Origin: Phyllostachys edulis
Lineage: Eukaryota; Streptophyta; Magnoliopsida; Poales; Poaceae
DNA length: 64,000 bases
NCBI GenBank assembly: GCA_036346405.1
Contig: CM070568.1
Location: 4,346,221-4,410,220 of the forward strand
Direction: 5' to 3'
Position numbers and translations under genes: made by a program. Shown here one piece after another: positions 32,883 to 44,109 of the stretch. The notes beneath the pieces are model-generated. The model was not told the origin of the DNA. It made no database searches and worked only from the letters and a program-made list of their open reading frames with translations. Each line of letters opens with the position of its first letter. Position 1 is the stretch's first letter.

Positions 32883-35800
32883 TAGTCCCCATCCTACCCC
32901 ATGTATTTTACTATCCCCTAAAGGCATGTGTACTTATATGGTCTGGATGCTTGTGTCGCAGTGTATCGTAGTAGTAGCGAGGATGACTAAAGCAATTAGC
33001 CGGACCATCATGCCATGTCACTACGTGTAACGTGCTTCTGTCCGCATACTATAATGTAGTTCTTGTTCCGTGTCTCCGCTAAACCTATATTGCAAGTATG
33101 TCTCTTCTAGGGAAATCCCATAAAGAACCATTCGCACCGACTTCATCGAGGAGAGACTCAATGTTTTCGGACATCTTCATCATCACAACGACCGTTCTCA
33201 ACCCCTCCAATCACATTCTGTATAAGCTTCATAAAGTACCTCATCGACTGCCTGCCTATATACGCGTATACGCTCAGACGACTTCATCGTGGAGACACTC
33301 CAATAGTCCAGATACTTTTTTATATATGCGCTCAAACTGTGACGAAACTCTACTCCTTGCCCTTATTTCTTAATGAAAGTTTTTTTTATAAATCTCACTG
33401 CCGATATTCTTTTCCAATCAAAAATAATGAAATAATATTTAAATTTTTAAATTTTTTTGTTTCTTTTTTTCAAAATATAATGAAATACTATTTATATTTC
33501 AAAATAATATTTATACTTCAAACTCCGGGAGATTCACGCGCGCAGCGCTGCCTGCATGGCAGTGCTGCCGCCCAGAGGCGCGGTAGGTGCATTGTTTAAG
33601 GGCCATTCTTGCTAATTATGAGGAATGAGGGTTATTTTTGAAATTAATCGTCGCTACAGGGTTAGAACAGTAAAAATTTCGAAACTCTATTTCACGATAG
33701 AATTGACCCTATCTGCTTCGCTCTGCAATATTTGCTTAAACTGTTAATAATCTGTTTTCTCGTTCTTTGCCATTTTCCCTAACTGTCTGAGTTAACCCTT
33801 CCTGGAATGATGAGCGGTTCAATAATCTGTCTTTTCTTTGCACATACACAGTCCAAATGGATGGTTCTCTAACATTTCTTCGTCACTTGCAGGAAGGTTT
33901 GACACTTTGGGCATGTACAATTCTGGAATCTATCCTTTTGTGAGTACTTAGCCCTGAAATTGTTCCTACATCTGCCGATCATGATAGAAACTGATCAGGT
34001 TTAGCTGACTAATCACCTGTTATGCCATTTGAGGCCTGTACTTACAAACTGCAACACCCTTAGGCATGTACACTTTGGACCTGTACTCAGATTATTCAGT
34101 TCAAGAAGGCAGAATTAGTGATCTAGCACCATCTCTTGCGATGTTAAATTAGATGAGTTAGCTTCAGTTTCCTACATAATTTCTTTTTATCACCATAGAC
34201 CTATGTTATATTATTTCTATAACAGTAGCTTCGCTTTGAAGAGGCAAGTCTGCCCTATTGCTTCCTATTTTCTTGTGTACTGATTTCACACTAAACAGGA
34301 TAGTTATTTTGCCGTGTTTGTACTAGAGTTGCTTCTGAACAAATCCTTGAGAGTGCACATTACTAATTGCAACTTTACCCAAGGTAGGAGGATAGGAACT
34401 CACCAAGATGCCAAAACCATTACTACCATGTAACACTACAACCCTGTTTTCTGCTCACATTAGGCTAGGCTACAGAATGCATATTCAGCAAACAAAAAAA
34501 AAAAAATCTTTTTTTGGGTCTGCACTGTCCGGGCAGAATAAGTAAACAGCGATGTGAAGAGTGTTATGTGAAAATTGTTTATGCTACAGATATGGATGTT
34601 TTGTTCTAGAATAACATTCTGATGCCTCGAACTTGATTGATTGTTTGTTCTTGTTGGCTTATAGGATATAGCCAGTTCTATGTTGTCAAAATTCAACTGT
34701 TTTTTACATCTCTTACTGGAATGCACCACAGTGCATTACTGTACCGCCTTCCTAACATAAAGTGCATATGCTACTGGAGAATTGCCTATCTTTTCTATCG
34801 GTTGTTTCTACTTTCTAGCACTCTACATTAGCCTCATGAGTTTTAACCCTAACACTTGACCCTTTTATTTGTCATTTGGATTTTTTGTTTGGCCATATCT
34901 ACTCCAAATCTTTATGAGACTTTGCAACCATACAATTAGGATTGCCTATGTTTCTCCCTTTTTTGTGGTGAAACTATAGAAAAAGATGCTACTACCGTTG
35001 TCTACATTGTTACATGCCTAAATATTACTCTAGGATCTATGAGAAATCATCACTCACCAACAGAGCATATGCATTAACTACGAGAATATTTTTTGTGGTT
35101 TACCATGTCATATCACTCGGTGTAATTGTTTTTATGAAAATATGATGTGCAATTTGCCACGTCTGTGTATTTTATAGGTCTTCTACGTGGAGTCTGATTC
35201 CACAACTATTGCTTTTGTCATTTCCTTTACGATCACTACACTACAGCTACATGATATATGCTTCATTTCTACTTTTAGCTTTATACTGTTGTCCATGTTT
35301 AATACTGTGTTCATATTTCTCTAACATAACACTGAAAATTCAACGCAAAGTGACAATTCTATCCAAGAGAACAAGAAGATTGTGACAGGCTTGCCACTGC
35401 ACTCCTAATTAAGATAAGATCTTTTCGTTGACTTACTTAGAACATCAGTAAGTTATATTCCCTCCTGTCACTGCCAAGAAACTTTTGGAATATTCAGTAC
35501 CTGTACATGACGATTCACCTAGCTCATCTGTCAGTGCACTTTTGGAACATGCTCTCTTACCTACTGGAACTGTTTCACCACTACTCAAGAGAACATCTTC
35601 AATTCCAGTGAGTCCCATGCTCTCGGTACATGCAAAGCCACAGCACACCACAACCACTTCGACTCATCCGACAGACCTTTTAGAGGTTTGCACTGACTTA
35701 TCAATTGAACCTGCTATTGATGTTAGCTAAGCGTGGAACCTTTACGTCATATAAATGCTTATTATTTCCTTTGTTACAAAGTTTGTCCAAGATCCTTCAA

Positions 35801-36866
35801 AAACTGCAAAGCGACCTTGCCCCGATGACTCACCGCTGCCTCCTCAGACTGATGATGACACAAGGTACATCCTTCACCTTCTTTAAGCAATATCAACTTG
35901 TTACATCCAATTTGTTCCGTATTGTAACATCTGATTATTACTCCACTGACAGTGCAATGCACTTGAAAAAGAAAGGGACGATCATGAAGATACTAGACAT
36001 GAATGTGCCTTCCAGCGAACGAAACAACAGATCATACATACGCAATTTTAAACACCTTTATCTGTTCTGTCTCACGGCTATCTTCTTGACATTTTCCAAA
36101 TTTGCTTTATTCATACAAGGACCTTGTGTATAGCAGTGAACTCCCAACTAAAAGCTACACCTTTTGGTAAACTATATCAGGCCTAGCATTTATACGAAAA
36201 AGTTGTATAAGCACACTGACTAATGCCCACCGAACATATTGTCGGTTTCTTAAACAAAACTGTGCTGCTCATGTAGAAAAGTTTCTAAACATTCCACCTA
36301 ATACTATATGTGTATGTTCTTTTCCCTGCTGTGCTAACTTATCATACCTACTTAGTATTGTTTATACATGTCTTATGCTTCCAGATCTACACATTCTATA
36401 CATCAGTACTGAACAACGCATTATCTGTCCATAGATACCAGTATGTTACAAACAATGTCTTACCTTTAAGTACATAACATTTCGTTACAAAATACACATT
36501 TTCGTTCCGTACATGCCATTACGTACAACTGTTTTCTGTGATACTCTAACTATATCACATCGAAAATCAACCTGTGTTACCTTAACATCACAAGTCCTTA
36601 GCATAGACATATAGTTGCCATGCAAAAGAAGAAAAAACCTGCTATCACACCGACAACCGAAACGCAGCGTAGCACGCAAAATGTCCTAGTATTATCAATT
36701 GTTTATCCATCCAAGTATAAACCACTCTTCTCGTATTCCGTTATTTTATCAGCCACCTACAAATACCCCCAAAACATCCTCCCTCTTGGAGTGGATCCTC
36801 TGGCTGTCGGAGCGTCGCCACTCTCAGTCCCCGCCCAACTAAGCCAAAACGTACACGGCCGCGGCA
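32883..36866. other. Intergenic region left of CPD, no confident gene
   Basis: 33130-33310 has two related stretches around CGACTTCATCG, suggesting an old duplication. 33420-33520 is very AT-rich. A GC-rich patch at 33537-33590 includes the small hairpin CTGCCTGCATGGCAG. At 35461-35728 an open stretch (LLEYSVPVHDDSPSSSVSAL) and a nearby one at 35775-35865 followed by GT look exon-like, but I do not recognise them. The last 100 bp before 36867 form the CPD leader. Confidence 0.5.
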
Positions 36867-39662
36867 ATGGACGCGGACGCGGACGCGCTGCTCCTCCTGG
36901 CCGCCGCCATCGTCGTCGCCGTGGCGCTCAAATGGCTCCTCGCGGGCTCCGCCGTCGGGCGGCTGAAGCAGAGGGCGCGGCTGCCGCCGGGGAGCACGGG
37001 TTTGCCGCTTATCGGCGAGACGCTGCGGCTGATCTCGGCGTACAAGACGCCCAATCCTGAGCCGTTCATCGACGAGCGCGTGGCGCGGCACGGCGGCGTC
37101 TTCACCACCCACGTCTTCGGCGAGCGCACCGTCTTCTCGGCCGACCCGGCCTTCAACCGCCTCCTCCTCGCCGCCGAGGGCCGCGCCGTCGACTGCAGCT
37201 ATCCCTCCTCCATTGCCACGCTCCTCGGCGCGCACTCCCTCCTCCTCACCCGCGGCCACGCGCACAAGCGGCTCCACTCCCTCACCCTCACCCGCCTCGG
37301 CCGCCCCGCGTCGCCGCCCCTCCTCGCCCATATCGACCGCCTCGTCCTCGCTACCATGCGCCAGTGGGAGCCCACCGCCACCGTCCGCCTCCTAGACGAG
37401 GCGAAGAAGATCACCTTCAACCTCACCGTCAAGCAGCTCGTCAGCATCGAACCGGGACCCTGGACCGAGAGCCTCCGCCGCGAGTACGTCAAGCTCATTG
37501 ACGGCTTCTTCTCCATCCCCTTCCCTTTCGCCTCCCTCCTCCCCTTCACCACCTACGGCCAGGCCCTCAAGGTGCTCGTCCTTTTGCCTTGCTCCATTTT
37601 TTCCCTATGCACATTGCGTTTCCCTTGTGGCGAATTGGTGTGTGCTGTTGCCCATAAAGTTGTATTATGCTATGCACATTTAGGCGAGGAAGAAGGTGGC
37701 CGGGGCTCTGCGGGAGGTGATAAGAAAGAGGATGGAAGAAAGAGGGGAGGAAAGTGGAGTGAAGGGAGAGATTGAGGAGAAGAGGGAGAAGAAGGACATG
37801 GTGGAGGAGCTTCTTGAAGCGGAGGATGGGAGCTTCTCCGAGGAGGAGATGGTGGATTTCTGCCTGTCTCTGCTGGTGGCTGGGTACGAGACGACGTCCG
37901 TCCTCATGACGCTCGCCGTGAAGTTCCTCACCGAGACGCCGGCTGCGCTGGCACAGCTCAAGGTATGTATAATGGGAATTTGTTTGGTAATTGTCAATTC
38001 TTGTTCACGTGTGGTAGTAGGTACTGTCAAGTAGGCCGGACATTGGGAAGATATGTCAACCAATTTCATAATGTGTCGTTATAATTGGGGGTCAGATTAG
38101 GTAAGACTTTCATACATCAACTCTTGTCCAAAAGAAAATTAGCCAGCTTGTTTTAGGTCGAGTTCGAGTACAGCCTTGTCAATTCAGACAACAGTTTGTT
38201 CAATGCAAGATTATTGTTTAAACTTGTTGCTCACTATGAGCATGCTGGTTTGGGACCGAGGTGATGTTTGACTAATTCTATATCTGCTTGTAGTCTTAAG
38301 AATGAATCAGCTACGAGCCTAAGAACACAACCCCTACTGACTTCTTCCAAGAACATGTTTGCCCATGGTGTATGCATAGAAATGGTCTTCTTTCTTATCA
38401 TTTTCTTTGTTTGATGAGTCCAAAGCTACCAAACCAAACACGCGGCCAAAGTAAGAATTATTGGCAGGAACATCGTAGCGGGTCTGTATCTCTGAACCTC
38501 TTCTACAACTATTGTTTTCAGTAAATTAAGCCATAAGATTTTACCTCATTGCTTCAAGTGATATTCTACTTCACTACAAGTGCAATTGATCCAGATGTCT
38601 TGCTGATTTCACAGAAAGAGCACAACAATATCAGAGACATGAAAGGCGAAAACCAACCCTTAGAGTGGAGCGATTACAAGTCAATGTCATTCACCCAATG
38701 TGTAATGATTCCAAAGCCCCTATGTTCCTAAATGTGGTTTCTATGCCATGTCAAAAACACGACACCACATTGTAGTATGATAAAATGCATTTCTTAAAAG
38801 TAACATTTGAGCACAGTGAGATTAACATTTGTAGTATCATAAAATGCATTTTATAATTAATTGAAGGGATAACATTTCTGCAGGTGATAAATGAGACACT
38901 TCGTGTGGCTAACATCATTAGTGGGGTATTCAGGCGAGCAAACACTGATATTCATTTTAAAGGTATTTCAGTTGAAACCACACTCAAGTTTTCAGAACCT
39001 TTTAACCAGGAACACTCATTCATGTGTAACATTTGCTTTTATTCATTAGGCTACACTATTCCGAAGGGCTGCAAAATTTTTGCTTCATTCCGAGCTGTGC
39101 ACCTTAGTAACGAACACTATGAGAATGCCCGGACGTTTGACCCTTGGAGATGGCAGGTACCTTTTAATTTTTAGATTGCTACTGGCCTACTTATTCTGAA
39201 ATGTCTCAGCTTAGAAAAGTAAAGTAAATGCAAGCCGAAGCAACCTGTTTTATGGTATGTACTAATTTCTTGTTGTGCAGAGCAACAATAAACTTCAGAA
39301 TGCCGTAGGGGCCAATTTATTTACTCCCTTTGGTGGTGGACCTCGGTTGTGCCCTGGCTATGAGCTTGCTCGGGTTGTCATTTCTGTTTTCCTCCATCAT
39401 TTTGTAACACGCTTTAGGTAAGCCATCTTTATCTTTCAAGTTTCTACACTATTTGCTAGCCGTACGGTCTAGATAATCTACAAATGAAATTTCAATCTGT
39501 GTGTTCCAAACTGGACGCCACTCTGATTCCATGGTTCATCTTGAACAATGAATTTGCAGCTGGGAAGCAGCTGAGGAAGATAGGCTTGTCTTCTTTCCCA
39601 CCACCCGAACTCTCAAAGGATACCCTGTCAATATCACGCAGCGATTGGAATCTATTTGCTAA
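36867..39662 (+). CDS. CYP90A (CPD): Cytochrome P450 CYP90A (CPD-type brassinosteroid biosynthesis enzyme)
   Basis: Seven exons with GT-AG introns join in frame: 36867-37571, 37684-37962, 38615-38701, 38884-38962, 39050-39156, 39281-39417 and 39560-39662 (TAA). The protein has an N-terminal membrane anchor (LLLLAAAIVVAVALKWLL) and a proline hinge RLPPGSTGLPLIGE. It also has the I-helix oxygen-binding motif VAGYETTS, ExxR in NETLR, FDPWRW, and the heme loop FGGGPRLCPG with its Cys ligand. It strongly resembles rice CYP90A3/A4, the CPD homologues, endoplasmic-reticulum enzymes that oxidise sterol intermediates in brassinosteroid synthesis. The start gives the normal anchor, and no frame break is present. 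The call is based on recall of the family, not a search. Confidence 0.93.
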
Positions 39663-40547
39663 CCTCACATTGGTTCCCAGTTGCTCTTATCTTGAAAGCA
39701 AAATTAAACATGGATAAACGAAGAGAAAAAAAATGGCTAATAGCTAGTGTATTTTTGGTCTTTTTTATTTCCTTCCTCTGTAACCTGGTACACAACAGCA
39801 AAGTTGTGTTGCTTGTAAAATATGACTTAAACTGTTAGCTTGTACTGGTTACAAATAACGTTTAGTCGCTGTCCTAGGATCTTGTCGTACGTTTATATGA
39901 CTATCCTAAATGATGAGATGTAATACAATATTATCGACAAGATGCTGTTCTATGAGCAATGGGGAAAAAAAGATGAATGCCATCTGCTCGTTAAACTTTG
40001 TTCAGGACTTCAGGTATCAATCCTTATCAAACATATAAATTTGTTTTTGGAAACAATCAAGCATATCACTATCATGAACTGTTCTTAGTCTGAAAACGCA
40101 TATATGCTTCTGCTATAAGCATTAAAAACTTCTGTGGCAAGTTTGGTGTTGCAGTATTTGTATGCGCATCGGTTGCTATTTTACACACCATGCGGCCATG
40201 AGTCCATGACACATGTAGGTCCTGCAGGTAACAATGCAAATTCAAGGTTTCAGACTTCACAGGATGCATCTGTCGACAAAGCCTGTCCTCCACAACTGTA
40301 GACTTGCAATAGTGCGTGTATGCGCCTACAGTAGGCAACCAAACCATGACTGAATTGTCTGAATCGACTGTGCAAGTGCAGTGGAGATCAAGAGCAGTGT
40401 TGAACCTTCCCAGTAAACAGTAAACTGCATGCGCCGACACTGCTTTTGTGTTCCCTCTTCTCGACGGGTCACATGAATGACTTGTCCCTAGCTGCTGTTG
40501 CATTGCGACCGAAGGAAAAGGAAATTTGCTATGGAAGGATCTTTCCA

Positions 40548-40740
40548 TCCGCCGTTGATTTCCTTCAATCAACTTGAATGGACGGCTGATGGGTAGGGTC
40601 TCGCGCCCATCCGGCGTTGATGTCCCTCAATCAATCCGAATAGACGGCTGATGGGTAGGGTCTCGCGCCCATCCGGCGTTGATGTCCCTCATTCAATCCG
40701 AATGGACGGCAGATAGGGTAGGGCCTCGCGCGAGGCCCTC
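40548..40740. repeat. Tandem repeat of about 65 bp, three units
   Basis: Each unit contains CCGGCGTTGATGTCCCTCA or a variant, then AATCCGAATGGACGGC and a GTAGGGTCTCGCG-like end. The third unit ends in the palindrome GCCTCGCGCGAGGC. Confidence 0.88.
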
Positions 40741-41466
40741 CCCATCGCATTTTCTTCCCATTGCGACCGATTGTGCACGCTCTCTTGCCGCTATCCATGC
40801 GTACGTGACAGCAGAGTGGTACCAGCTGCGAGAGAGATGAGATCCCAGATCTTGAAACGAAACGCAGGCATGATTGATGAATGAAGCAAGCTTAGCGTGC
40901 AGTGCCTTTCATGCATGCATCTCTGTAATGTAATCTGTTAGGCTGTCGCGGTCGTCAAAGGGAGAGTGCATGCAAAAGGGGGGTACTTTCCTGTCGGAGC
41001 AATCATGCAACCGATCTCTTCGCCATGTTCTTCCTCTTAAATTGATCTACTTTTTTCCGGGAAGACGACGATGCTTCCTGAATCGTGAAGCCATCTAATC
41101 AAAGAGCGTGCGGCGAGAACTGTTGTGCTGTATATCACACGAACAGTTTCTTGTGGCTGTAGAGGAAGAGCACAGCTCGATCACCTGACTGGCACTTCTA
41201 TCTACTGAAATCCATATGGCCATGTTGAGAAAGGCAACCATAACTTTTTCCTTAATCATGAGATCATACATGCGGCTTACCAAAAGGAGCTAAGAAAAAC
41301 AAAAGGGAGCTAAGAAATTGCAGCATCGCAGAAGACAATGGGCCGGCCAAGAATCCATGGGTATTCTCAGTAAATTACAAGGCAGTGCACTGTGGGTACT
41401 GCTCATCTACATAGCCTCGATCGATCGACAAACTAACAGATCGCACAGTCGTGTTCATGCTTGGAA

Positions 41467-41537
41467 CTGTCAACTACAGCAACAGCTCCCACCGACGCAT
41501 GCATATCAACTACAGCAACAGCTCCCACCGACGCATG
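41467..41537. repeat. Tandem duplication of about 36 bp
   Basis: Two copies share CAACTACAGCAACAGCTCCC followed by ACCGACGCATG. Confidence 0.85.
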
Positions 41538-41949
41538 TAATGCATGTTCGCCGATGTATAGACATGAATATATGATCGATCTAGCAAAGCTGCCAATCTT
41601 AATTATGACTAATGCGTATAGGAAACGATGATAATGACCTTCGCTCGAACCAATCATACGCAATGGAACAAACAGTGAGTAAGAAGTTAAAAAATAAGCT
41701 GCAGAACATTTGTTATAGATTTATTTATGCTTGAACAAAACAAGTGAAAGTGTTACAAGATCCAAGTAACAAGCGTCAGCTCTGTGGCAGCGACGCTCAA
41801 GGGATCGATGAACTTTTGCCTGGACTAATTTCTGTACGACTCAAAGAGAGCTGTGCACAATCCAAAGAGTTAATTACACCTGTCATGCACGGTGATCGGA
41901 CCATCAATTCACCAGATGCTTACCTCTCGCAGCTCATCTACTAGAGAAA

Positions 41950-42835
41950 TCACGCGGACGACGGACGCAGGTGCGCATGTTCCTCCTCCGCCTCGTCGGG
42001 TGAAGGCCCTGTCGCGGCCGCGGACTCCGACCCCCGGTAAATCGAGTGCGGCAAAAATCCTAGCGCGGTGGCGGGCTCCGGCCTCCCGTGAATCTCGTCG
42101 GACAAACGTTCTGCTGTGGCCATGAACTCTGACATCCGGTAAATCAAGTGCCGCAAAAATCCTTCCGCGGTGGCCGGCTCCGGCCTCCCGTGAGTCTCAT
42201 CGGGTAAACGTCCTGTGTAGTTGTCGTCCTCCTCCTCCTCCTCAGTCTCTCTGTCTGATTCTGTTTCTGTCTCTGCAGGCAGCGCGAAGTGGCAGTACGA
42301 GGCTGACTCGGAGCCAGTCGAAGATGCAACTCTCATGGAAGGCGTGGGAGCAGGGCATCTTCCGGAGCTTGTCGTCCAGCTCGAAACCCTCTAGACACAC
42401 CCCGCACTCCTTCTCCCTCGCCTCGCAAATGGTCGTCTCCGGAAGGCACGCGATGGCCTCGCTCAAGACCGGGACGGCGCCGAACCCGCCGTTCCTGTAC
42501 GCATCATTCACTCGGATATCACCGTCGATGTTGCCGGCGATATACAATAAACCATCCCGCGGAGTCCACACCAGCACAAGTTCATAATCCGTATTTCCGG
42601 CCACCGTGGGGCGCATGGCCGAACCAGCACGAGCCAGTAGTGCCCGGAAAACGTCGTCGAATAACAGCTCACTGTTAGCCTCGCAGGCTGCTAAGAAAAA
42701 GATGAACGTATTTTTTGTGCTGTCAACTTCACGGCTTGTCCTGTTTTTTTTCCTCTTATTTATACTAGAAATAAAGGGTAACCGAAACAACACTTCATGC
42801 GCCACGATCACCGAGGTGTGTGAGCGGCATAACAA
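41950..42835 (-). pseudogene. RING-H2 finger E3 ligase-like gene, frameshifted in the RING
   Basis: On the minus strand the open frame 42835-42242 has a plant-specific N-terminal region (NDAYRNGGFGAVPVLSEAI), followed by most of a RING-H2 finger: CGVCLEGFELDD, then PCSHAFHESCIFDWLR. The last Cys pair (CPxC) is missing. The frame breaks just after DWLR, and the expected continuation (CHFALPAE) appears in the other frame, 42336-41950, with only one Cys left. That frame continues with an acidic stretch and two 34-residue repeats (DE(T/I)HGRPEPATA). RING-H2 proteins pass ubiquitin from E2 enzymes to targets, but without the last zinc ligands this copy should not fold normally. The true start may be internal to the long frame. 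Confidence 0.7.
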
Positions 42836-42946
42836 AGCGTTTAACTAGCGTCACTTACTAGCTCTGATGCGTACGTTACAAGAAACCAGCAGTTATCCAC
42901 AGGCATGTGCTACTCAGCCATTCAAACAAACAAACAAACCGAAACG

Positions 42947-43414
42947 TTACAAGACTTGAAAGACACCCTCTAATCGTTGACGCGTCTTCTTGATCTCGAC
43001 GATACCGATTTTTGTGCGTAGCTTGTCTTTCTTCACATCATATTTTGCTAAGATAAAACCCGATTGGGTGCGGCCCAGTCGAAGCAGGTACAGTCCATTC
43101 CATGACTTATTTGCCATGGCCAACAACTTTATCTCTTGATCAAAAATACTCAGAATGCCTTCTTCCAACACCGCTTTATAGCCATGCTCATTGAGGTGCC
43201 ACAAACTGATTATATTACTCCTTAACTTAGGTATGTAATAAACATCAGCTAAGACTTTGTGCTCAACAGTTTGGCACTTAAATGACACCATGCCACGGTC
43301 GCTGATTTCCACGTGAAATCCATCGTTAAATCTCACTGACCCCAAAACAACATGTCCAGGTCGGAGAACAGCTCACGGCACCCGGTCATATGATTGGATG
43401 CATCTGTGTCGAGG
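42947..43414 (-). pseudogene. Copia protease / pre-integrase fragment
   Basis: The minus strand reads WYLDTDASNHMTG, a copia protease active site with the usual DTGA or DSGA changed to DTDA. It continues as RFNDGFHVEISDRGMVSFKC, LADVYYIPKLRSNIISLW and SWNGLYLL, the region leading to the pre-integrase domain. No RT or LTR is seen beside it, so it is a dead fragment. It is joined in frame to an NPH3-like fragment at about 43414. Confidence 0.8.
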
Positions 43415-43934
43415 TACCAAATGGGACTCATCTCCCCCTTTGACAGCTTTCCCATGCGGTTCTCAATGAAGGTGTACATGAGGTCGTGGTCGTGCGTGAA
43501 ATGCGCGCGCATGGCTTCGGCGACCACCTGGAACTTCTCCATAGGCAACGCGGTCACATCCTCGAGCCACGCCGCTGGACATTGCAAGCATCTCCAGGCA
43601 CCGGACGAGCAGCGCCGCGCCGGCCCCGGCTGCCTCACCGTCGAGGAATGTCGTGCACGACCGCAGCACTACCGCGGCGCACCACTATGGCCACCTCCTG
43701 GAAGAAGTAGTCCTCTGCGCGTAGCTCCAACCAGTTCGCGGTAGCCCACGCCGCCGTGAGGTTCACTGGTGCGACGGCGTCGACGAACACGTCGGCCGTG
43801 AGGCCCGCTGGTAGGTCCATGATGATGTCGCTACACTCCGACAGTTGCCGCTTCAAGTAGCTGCTCTGTGACGTGATCGGGTCCCTGTGCAAAGGGAAGC
43901 AATGTTCTTGGACACAAGCGATCACATCTGGCAT
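43415..43934 (-). pseudogene. NPH3/BTB-family gene fragment
   Basis: The minus strand has a BTB-end stretch (EHCFPLHRDPITSQSSYLKR), then DLPAGLTADVFVDAV and WLELRAEDYFFQEVA. In later frames it reads LRSCTTFLDGEAAG and MEKFQVVAEAMRAHFTHDHD. This is the N-terminal half of an NPH3/RPT2-like (NRL) protein, a family of CUL3 adaptor-type signalling proteins acting with phototropins at the plasma membrane. It is cut short at both ends and frameshifted. It probably reflects capture of a host gene piece by a copia element, or a chance insertion next to one. Confidence 0.75.
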
Positions 43935-44109
43935 GCACGATCCGTTTGCTCATGACTATTCTTGCACCGTGTTCCTGAGCGCCATCGACAAGGATGACGA
44001 CTGCACCGCCGCCATCGATGAGCACGACCGCGTCGACGTGGCTGCCGAGGACAACATGGTGGGCGAATTGAAGCACTCTGTGAGAGCCGCCAGACGATTT
44101 AACTTGTAA
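43935..44109 (+). other. Open stretch of unknown origin beside the NPH3 fragment
   Basis: A + frame ending at 44109 reads MHDPFAHDYSCTVFLSAIDK and then an Asp/Ala-rich segment. I do not recognise it. It may be another captured fragment or chance. Confidence 0.25.

Larger units (their letters stand above)
39663..41949. other. CPD 3' region and intergenic DNA
   Basis: No coding signal is seen. It holds the CPD 3' untranslated region and two small tandem repeats, listed separately. The rest shows nothing recognisable. Confidence 0.55.

Noticed and set aside
1..33000. Outer terminal inverted repeats of the MULE locus
   Set aside because: None could be found by eye; the left end probably lies outside the window.
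35461..35870. Exon-like open stretches, considered as a Helitron RPA-like or other gene fragment
   Set aside because: No motif could be named and no element ends were seen, so only mentioned in the intergenic entry.
36741..37331. 196-codon minus-strand frame
   Set aside because: Antisense shadow of GC-rich CPD exon 1.
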